64,000 nucleotides of DNA, from the NCBI GenBank assembly GCA_017434885.1, contig JAFSGE010000030.1, forward strand, positions 248,001 through 312,000. Direction: 5' to 3'. How positions within the stretch are numbered: the first letter of the stretch is position 1; each line of letters starts with the position of its first letter. The position numbers and the translations under genes are program-made. Source of the stretch: Lachnospiraceae bacterium (GTDB lineage Bacteria > Bacillota > Clostridia > Lachnospirales > Lachnospiraceae). Positions 58,962 through 64,000 of the stretch are shown here, in pieces. The notes under the pieces are model-generated. The model did not search any database. It was not told the origin of the DNA and saw only the letters and a program-made list of their open reading frames with translations.

Positions 58962-59646
58962 ACAGTATATCCTTTACTTCCCATAAATTCTGAATTTCAT
59001 AATCAATTCTAACATCTGTGTTGTTTTGCAGTTTATTTGGATTATACCAGCAACAAGTGATTCCTGCATTATTTCCGCCCTTCATATCACTGGTTAAGGA
59101 ATCGCCTATAATAATGGTTTTTTCTCTTTCAAAACCGGGAATCTTTCCAAAGCAGGCATCAAAAAAATCAGCTTTCGGTTTGGGACTTCCGATTTGTTCG
59201 GAAATAAAAATTCCGTCCATCAGTTTATCAAATCCTGATAACGACAACTTATTCTCCTGCGTCCATGTCACGCCGTTGGTCACAACATATTGTTTAAAAT
59301 CTTTTTTCAGTTCTTTGCAAAGAGTGAATGAATCGTCTCTGTAATAATATACACTTCCCAAAGCGGTCTGATAGACGGGCATAAAGTCCTGTACATCAAT
59401 ATCCGTAATATTCATTGCTTCAAACAGGCTTTTAAACCTTCCGTAAAGAACCTCCTTCTTACTGATTTCTCCCTTTTCAAGACGTTTCCAATAAGATTCA
59501 TTAATTCCGGCATACAGCAAAACCGTCTCATTATCAATCGTTCTTCCATGTTTCCTAAATGCATGTTTAAGTGCATAATCCTGAGACAAACCAAAATCAA
59601 GCAGTGTATCATCTATATCCCATAAAATCACACTATATTTCTTCAT
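58954..59646 (-). CDS. HAD family hydrolase, YjjG-type nucleotidase
   Basis: A 230-residue HAD hydrolase: motif I is WDIDDTLLDFG (residues about 7-17), motif II TNGV, motif III lysine in GSPKPKADFF and motif IV in IIGDSLTSDMKGG. It is close to the YjjG noncanonical pyrimidine nucleotidases, which remove the phosphate from modified dNMPs. ATG 59646 follows TAGGAG; the frame is open 36 codons upstream but that part is an out-of-frame reading of the small gene at 59711. Confidence 0.9.
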   Translation of the reverse strand: MKKYSVILWDIDDTLLDFGLSQDYALKHAFRKHGRTIDNETVLLYAGINESYWKRLEKGEISKKEVLYGRFKSLFEAMNITDIDVQDFMPVYQTALGSVYYYRDDSFTLCKELKKDFKQYVVTNGVTWTQENKLSLSGFDKLMDGIFISEQIGSPKPKADFFDACFGKIPGFEREKTIIIGDSLTSDMKGGNNAGITCCWYNPNKLQNNTDVRIDYEIQNLWEVKDILYG

Positions 59647-59663
59647 TACAAATACTCTCCTAC

Positions 59664-59693
59664 AAAAATAGAGTTCCGCACAGGGAACTCTAT
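59664..59693 (-). terminator. Terminator after the 53-residue membrane protein gene
   Basis: Perfect ten-base stem ATAGAGTTCC (59668-59677) and GGAACTCTAT (59684-59693) with a six-base loop. On the minus strand it is followed by TTTTG. The ribosome binding site of the next gene (TAGGAG) lies just past it, so some read-through is possible. Confidence 0.8.
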
Positions 59694-59710
59694 CATGAAA
59701 ACCTATTCGT

Positions 59711-59872
59711 TTACTCTGTTTCTGTTGTCTGCGCAATCTGCTCTTCTTTGGCATTTTTATTCTTTCTCATTTTAATTCCGATAAAAACACCAATTCCTGC
59801 CAGTACAACGATTACTGCCATTAAAAGCAAATATGACATAAGAGAATTCGCAAATAAAATTGCATTATTCAT
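59711..59872 (-). CDS. 53-residue membrane protein
   Basis: Short gene of 53 residues: starts MNNAILFANSLMSYLLL. One strong membrane segment (residues about 10-33, VIVVLAGIGVFIGI) is followed by a charged tail with KMRKNKNAKEEQ. The frame is intact, a ribosome binding site is present but distant (AAAGG, 12 bases before the ATG), and a clean terminator follows. The composition is like that of real single-span proteins. No family was recognised. It lies between the membrane MutS homologue (77 bases downstream of that stop) and the HAD gene. Confidence 0.65.
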   Translation of the reverse strand: MNNAILFANSLMSYLLLMAVIVVLAGIGVFIGIKMRKNKNAKEEQIAQTTETE

Positions 59873-59949
59873 GCTGACACCAAGCCTTTCTTACAATCGC
59901 AACTTTTCTGTCTCTTATCATACCATTTGAGAAAACATCCGTCAAGCCA

Positions 59950-61635
59950 TCAGGCGTTTTCGCCCCAGTTACCTGTCCTGATAAAAGCGGCCGCCATCTC
60001 TTCTGCTTTTTGAATCAGACTTTCTTCATATCCCATAATTCCCAAAAGTCTGATAGCATTTCTGCTCTGAGCACGTCCATGCATAATTTTGTAACTAAAA
60101 GTAATATCATTATCTTCTATTTGTTCTTCAAAATGGTAATTATTATATTCTTTTTCCAGTAAATGGGTCAGTTCAATATCATGGGTCGCTGCAAAGCAAA
60201 GACAGTTTCCCATGCATAAGCTCTGCAATATCTGTACGGATGCCGCAATTCGCTCTACTGTATTGGTTCCTCGAAGCACTTCATCCACAAAGCAAAGTAC
60301 CGGTACTCCCGGCGTTTTCAGTTCATCCATGATTCGCTTTAGTGCCTTAATTTCTACCATATAGTAGCTGTCGCCGCCCTGAATATCATCCCGAAGCGCC
60401 ATGGAAGAACATACCCTGAAAAAAGTAGTTTCATAAGAAGCAGCCATACAGGTATTTATAGTCTGTGCCAAAATCTGGTTTAAAGCCACCGTCTTCAAAA
60501 ATGTAGACTTACCGGAAGCGTTGGAGCCTGTTATTAATACGCTCTTTTGTGTATCAATACCGTTTTTAACCGGTTCTCTTAAAAGCGGATGATAAATTCC
60601 TTCTGCAACCAGCTTTTTTTCCTGACCAAATGAGGGAATGCAATGTTCAGGGTTTCCTTCACGGAAAGCACCAATGGAAATCATTGCCTCAATTTTTCCT
60701 ACAAGGGTAAGCATAATATCAATTTCACTGATATGTTTGCGTACCTCTGAAAGCATATGGTTAAACTGTATCAAATCAAGATGCCATGCCATTCTCATAT
60801 AATCAAGAACGATTTCTATCGGATTACCGGATGCCGACATTCGTCCTGATGACATCAATAGATAAGAACCTCTTTTAAATCCGGAAAATTTCTTGGCTGT
60901 GCTTTTTAGTTCATCAAGTTCCTCTTTTAAAACCGGTATTTTTACTTTTGTTAGTTCTGCCGACATATCAAGTAATTTGAATATATAAGAAAAACTTGTA
61001 ATATACGGATCAATTTCACTTTTAATTTTAAAATAACTCAAAATGTTTATCACGAGAACAAGCACTAATAAAAGAAGTCCCATCGGTAAATTGAAAAACA
61101 TAAAACCGATTGCTGCCAATACCATGACAAGTGCAAGATAATGTTTCAAATTGCTGCGTTCACCAAGACCATCCAGATAATCTAAATAATCATAAATGGA
61201 GAACTTGCCGGTTCTGCCTAACTTCTTAAATAAAAGCTGACAGAGAACTCTTTCATCCGCATGGGTACGGAAGAAAGAAATGATTTCTTCCTTCCGTATC
61301 AGTTCCTGCTTATCAAAAGAAGGGGTTCTGAGCATATAATATAAGTATTCCTCACCGGCTGCCGAATAAGTGTCATTCATTGACTTAAACACTTCATCCA
61401 TATTCAGGTCATTCCATGTAATGTCATCAATAAAAAAACCGTCTTTATGTTTTTGAAAGTATTTTGCAATATTGGCAAACTGTTCCGGCTTATACTCCCT
61501 TTGAGGAATAATGCCATAATCCTTATACCGTTTTTCTTTAAATTTTTTTAATTCGTTCCGGTAGTCAATATAGCCTTTTATCATGATAACAATAATAAAT
61601 AAGACAACTGCTACCGCAAAAATGACGTATTCCAT
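59950..61635 (-). CDS. Membrane-anchored MutS homologue
   Basis: A 561-residue MutS-family ATPase without the mismatch-binding and connector domains. It has an N-terminal membrane segment (about residues 3-22) and two more (about 165-210). A clamp-like region follows, then a complete ATPase: GSNASGKSTFLKT (Walker A), PVLCFVDEVLRGTNTVERIAA (Walker B, usual DEIGRGT altered to DEVLRGTNT) and FAATHDIELTHLL. This family is distinct from MutS1 and MutS2 and its role is not known. GGGGAAA precedes the ATG; the mtaD-like gene ends 35 bases before its start. Confidence 0.88.
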   Translation of the reverse strand: MEYVIFAVAVVLFIIVIMIKGYIDYRNELKKFKEKRYKDYGIIPQREYKPEQFANIAKYFQKHKDGFFIDDITWNDLNMDEVFKSMNDTYSAAGEEYLYYMLRTPSFDKQELIRKEEIISFFRTHADERVLCQLLFKKLGRTGKFSIYDYLDYLDGLGERSNLKHYLALVMVLAAIGFMFFNLPMGLLLLVLVLVINILSYFKIKSEIDPYITSFSYIFKLLDMSAELTKVKIPVLKEELDELKSTAKKFSGFKRGSYLLMSSGRMSASGNPIEIVLDYMRMAWHLDLIQFNHMLSEVRKHISEIDIMLTLVGKIEAMISIGAFREGNPEHCIPSFGQEKKLVAEGIYHPLLREPVKNGIDTQKSVLITGSNASGKSTFLKTVALNQILAQTINTCMAASYETTFFRVCSSMALRDDIQGGDSYYMVEIKALKRIMDELKTPGVPVLCFVDEVLRGTNTVERIAASVQILQSLCMGNCLCFAATHDIELTHLLEKEYNNYHFEEQIEDNDITFSYKIMHGRAQSRNAIRLLGIMGYEESLIQKAEEMAAAFIRTGNWGENA

Positions 61636-61670
61636 TGTTTCCCCTTTCGCATCGTCACTTATTCCGAAAT

Positions 61671-62969
61671 TTAACGATATTTATTAATAATGTCATTTGC
61701 CTTTCTGTAAATTGTTTCCGGTTTATCTTTCGTCAGAAATTTGCCGTCATTATAAAGAATTTTTCCGTGAATCATGGTCATTTTTACATTCTGCTTACTA
61801 CCACTGTAAACAATATTTTTAACAATGTTGTTCACCGGTTGCATATTAGGTTGGTTTAAGTCAATCATAATCAAATCTGCCAGTTTTCCTTCTGCGAGTA
61901 CATCCGCATCCTTAAGCCCCATGGCAAGAGCACCGTTTACGGTAGCCATTTTTAACACTTCGGTAGCATCTACTGCAGAAGCATCCTGTTCTTTCAATTT
62001 AGCAAGAGCCGTTACAAGGAACATTTCACGGAACATATCAAGGCAGTTATTGCTTGCCGGTCCGTCTGTTCCCAGGGCAACAGGAATGCCTGCTTTTAAA
62101 TATTTCCCGATGGGCGCAATTCCGCTTGCCAGTTTGGCGTTGGATGCAGGATTGGAAACAACATATAATCCTTTTTCTTTCATAATGGCAATTTCCTCAT
62201 CCGTCACATGTACACAGTGATAACCGCCACCGCCATATTCAAACATTCCCAGGGAATTAAGAAAAGCAATGGGTGTCATGCCATAACGTTCCATGCAACC
62301 CGCAACTTCCCCTTCTGTTTCACAAATATGGGTAAATACCGGTGCCTGATACTTTTTTGAAAGTGCGGCTATCTTTTCAAGCAGTTCTTTGGAGCAGGTA
62401 TATTCTGCATGGAATCCCAAAATATAAGATTGCAACGGACTCTTGTTATTTAATTTCAAATACATCTCTTCCACAAGTTCCGGAGACTGACTGAAATTAT
62501 TTACCGCCCCTACCTGTACACAGCGCATTCCCATGTGATCACAGGCGTCTGCAATGGTTTCCGGTGTCAGATACATGTCAAAAATTGCAGTAATACCACT
62601 TGTTAAATATTCCAAAATTGCCAGTTTCGTAAGTTCGTAAATATCTTCTTTCGTCATTTTGGCTTCCACAGGAAATACCTGTGTGTTTAGCCAGTCATTA
62701 AGCGGAAGGTCATCAGCATAGGAACGAAGCAGTGTCATGCCTGAATGGGTATGGGCATTTTTAAATCCGGGCATCAGAAGATTTCCTTCACAGTCGATTT
62801 CTTCATCCCATGTTATTTCAGTCATCCCCTTTTCTTTGCAAATCTTGTCGGCATCACTTCCGTCTCCAACATAAACAATCTTTTCATTTAGAATTCGGAT
62901 TTCTCCAAAGAAAATATTTTTTTCTTCTTCCATAGTTAAAATTCTTGCATTATATAAACGAATCTTCAT
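61671..62969 (-). CDS. Amidohydrolase, MTA/SAH deaminase-like
   Basis: A 432-residue metal-dependent amidohydrolase of the MtaD/SsnA group, which deaminates 5'-methylthioadenosine, S-adenosylhomocysteine or related nucleosides. Metal and catalytic motifs: NAHTHSGMTLLR (HxH), HAEYTC, THICETEGE, and LGTDGPASNNCLDMF (Asp). Length matches MtaD (about 430). It sits next to cdd and a purine nucleoside phosphorylase, which supports a role in nucleoside salvage. GGAAGGAAA is a good ribosome binding site. Confidence 0.9.
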   Translation of the reverse strand: MKIRLYNARILTMEEEKNIFFGEIRILNEKIVYVGDGSDADKICKEKGMTEITWDEEIDCEGNLLMPGFKNAHTHSGMTLLRSYADDLPLNDWLNTQVFPVEAKMTKEDIYELTKLAILEYLTSGITAIFDMYLTPETIADACDHMGMRCVQVGAVNNFSQSPELVEEMYLKLNNKSPLQSYILGFHAEYTCSKELLEKIAALSKKYQAPVFTHICETEGEVAGCMERYGMTPIAFLNSLGMFEYGGGGYHCVHVTDEEIAIMKEKGLYVVSNPASNAKLASGIAPIGKYLKAGIPVALGTDGPASNNCLDMFREMFLVTALAKLKEQDASAVDATEVLKMATVNGALAMGLKDADVLAEGKLADLIMIDLNQPNMQPVNNIVKNIVYSGSKQNVKMTMIHGKILYNDGKFLTKDKPETIYRKANDIINKYR

Positions 62970-62987
62970 GTCATTTCCTTCCTTTGC

Positions 62988-63410
62988 TTATTTTAGATGG
63001 TCCGGTCCAAAGCTTTCCGGAAGCAGTTGGTTTAATGTATAAGTCTGATATTCTTCACAGCTTTTTGCTACAATCACCATCATTTCGTCAGGGTTACAAA
63101 ACTCCCTCATTACCTGCCTGCATACACCACACGGAAAAGCATACTGAGTAATTGCATCTCCCTCTTTATCTCCTACAACAGCAATTGCTTTTAACTTTCT
63201 TGCTCCTTCACTGACTGCTTTGTATATCGCGTTTCTTTCCGCACAGATTCCGGGACTGTAAGCTGCATTTTCAATATTACAACCGGTATAAATGCGAAGT
63301 TCACCCGTAAGAACTGCTGCACCGACTTTAAAATGTGAATATGGGGTATAGGCTTTTTTTCTTGCCTCTATGGCAGAAGTAATCAACTCTTTTACCGGAA
63401 TATCCGTCAT
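62988..63410 (-). CDS. cdd: Cytidine deaminase
   Basis: Converts cytidine and deoxycytidine to uridine forms in pyrimidine salvage. The 140-residue tetrameric-type enzyme has the active-site motif GICAERNAI (C-x-E) and the zinc motif PCGVCRQVM, with YSHFKVGAAV upstream. The ATG at 63410 is nine bases after GGAGG; an in-frame ATG at 63419 is too close to that site. It is 18 bases upstream of the mtaD-like gene on the same transcript. Confidence 0.96.
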   Translation of the reverse strand: MTDIPVKELITSAIEARKKAYTPYSHFKVGAAVLTGELRIYTGCNIENAAYSPGICAERNAIYKAVSEGARKLKAIAVVGDKEGDAITQYAFPCGVCRQVMREFCNPDEMMVIVAKSCEEYQTYTLNQLLPESFGPDHLK

Positions 63411-63484
63411 GGTAATCATCCTCCGTTCCAAAAAGTTCACGGCACCGAATCCGTCTTTCCGATGCCGCTCAAAATCATATTGAC

Positions 63485-64000
63485 TTAAAATGAAATAATT
63501 GACTGTGTAATCAATTTTTTGAAGAGCGGTGCTGCTTCATCTGCTGCAGCCTGCACTTCTTCATGGGTAAGCGGGTTCTTTGTCATACCTGCCGCTAAGT
63601 TTGCCACACAGGAAATACCGCAGATTTTCATTCCCATATGATTTGCAGCAATGGCTTCCACAACAGTACTCATCCCCACAGCATCTGCTCCTAAGGTACG
63701 GAGCATTTTAATTTCTGCCGGTGATTCAAAGGAAGGACCTGTAAGCTGTACATAAATCCCTTCTTTCAACAAAATATTTTCGTCTGCAGCTGCTTTTCTG
63801 ATTTTTTGCTGTAATTCAATATCATAAACATGACTCATATCAGGGAATCGCACGCCCAGTTCATCGATATTTTGTCCAATCAAAGGATTCGGTGCAAAGC
63901 AGGAAATATGGTCAGTAATCAACATAAAATCTCCTGCGCCGAAAGAAGGGTTAATACCGCCGGATGCATTTGTCAAAAATAATATTTCCGCTCCCATCAT
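63485..64000 (-). CDS. Purine-nucleoside phosphorylase (N-terminus outside window)
   Basis: Reversible phosphorolysis of purine nucleosides. The 171 residues visible are the C-terminal two thirds of a family 2 (trimeric) PNP. Visible motifs are LTNASGGINPSFGAGDFMLITDH (residues 9-31 of the fragment), GPSFESPAEIKML and VGMSTVVEAIAANHMGMKI. The full protein is about 275 residues, so the frame continues past the right edge. It precedes cdd by 74 bases on the minus strand. Confidence 0.93.
   Translation of the reverse strand: MMGAEILFLTNASGGINPSFGAGDFMLITDHISCFAPNPLIGQNIDELGVRFPDMSHVYDIELQQKIRKAAADENILLKEGIYVQLTGPSFESPAEIKMLRTLGADAVGMSTVVEAIAANHMGMKICGISCVANLAAGMTKNPLTHEEVQAAADEAAPLFKKLITQSIISF

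Overview
The window looks like chromosomal core sequence from a low-GC, anaerobic, spore-forming Firmicute, most likely family Lachnospiraceae (Clostridia). Reasons: AT-rich codon use, the obg-yhbY-nadD-yqeK-rsfS cluster, a Min-RodA-PBP2-MreBCD-RadC block, LexA-type SOS control, anaerobic ribonucleotide reductase, an [FeFe] hydrogenase, CotJABC spore coat genes and a GerA germination protein. I saw no prophage, insertion sequence, CRISPR array, rRNA or tRNA gene. Coding density is high and no gene-free stretch exceeds 300 bases.

Layout. 1-3.0 kb (+): the end of obgE, then yhbY, nadD, yqeK and rsfS (ribosome assembly, NAD synthesis), closed by a terminator. 3.0-6.4 kb: a DUF378 protein, lexA diverging from an SOS-controlled LysM/YneA-like membrane protein, a tyrosine recombinase and a TtcA-like tRNA thiolase. 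6.5-8.7 kb (+): an AI-2E-family permease, D-aminoacyl-tRNA deacylase and a small membrane protein. From 8.9 kb nearly everything is on the minus strand. 8.9-12.1 kb: cytidylate-kinase-like protein, CstA peptide/pyruvate permease and an unknown protein. 12.3-18.1 kb: rluD-like, lspA, aroB, sepF, yggS, an HlyD-like protein and a mini P-loop protein. 18.2-28.9 kb: the envelope and division block (DD-carboxypeptidase, mgsA, rodA, minE, minD, minC, PBP2, mreD, mreC, mreB, radC, DUF4321). 28.9-39.2 kb: methionine gamma-lyase-like protein, miaA, mutL, mutS, a SulP transporter and miaB. 39.2-43.3 kb: less known genes (a nuclease-like protein, GtrA, a cysteine-rich protein, DUF5662, a GH13-like protein with a lost active site). 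43.5-49.8 kb: DUF1292, UvrD-like helicase, gltX, [FeFe] hydrogenase and, on the plus strand, cotJA-cotJB-cotJC. 49.9-56.5 kb: DUF5722 lipoprotein, gerA-like gene, dut, nrdG and nrdD. 56.8-64 kb: aminotransferase, WYL regulator, HAD nucleotidase, a tiny membrane protein, a membrane-anchored MutS homologue, mtaD-like deaminase, cdd and a truncated purine nucleoside phosphorylase.

Genes that work together: nrdD, nrdG and dut (dNTP supply, behind a promoter with probable NrdR boxes); mtaD, cdd and PNP (nucleoside salvage); mutL with mutS (mismatch repair) and miaA with miaB (sequential modification of tRNA A37); Min, Mre, RodA, PBP2, SepF and DacF (cell shape and division); lexA with the LysM protein (SOS division arrest).

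No clearly new multi-gene system is evident. The best leads are single loci: a terminator-like hairpin whose 3' arm holds the ribosome binding site of gerA, a conserved-looking GH13 pseudoenzyme, LexA boxes built into a consensus promoter, a CxC-rich small protein, a PD-(D/E)XK-like protein of unknown role, and a mini P-loop protein. All assignments come from reading motifs and context; no database search was run.
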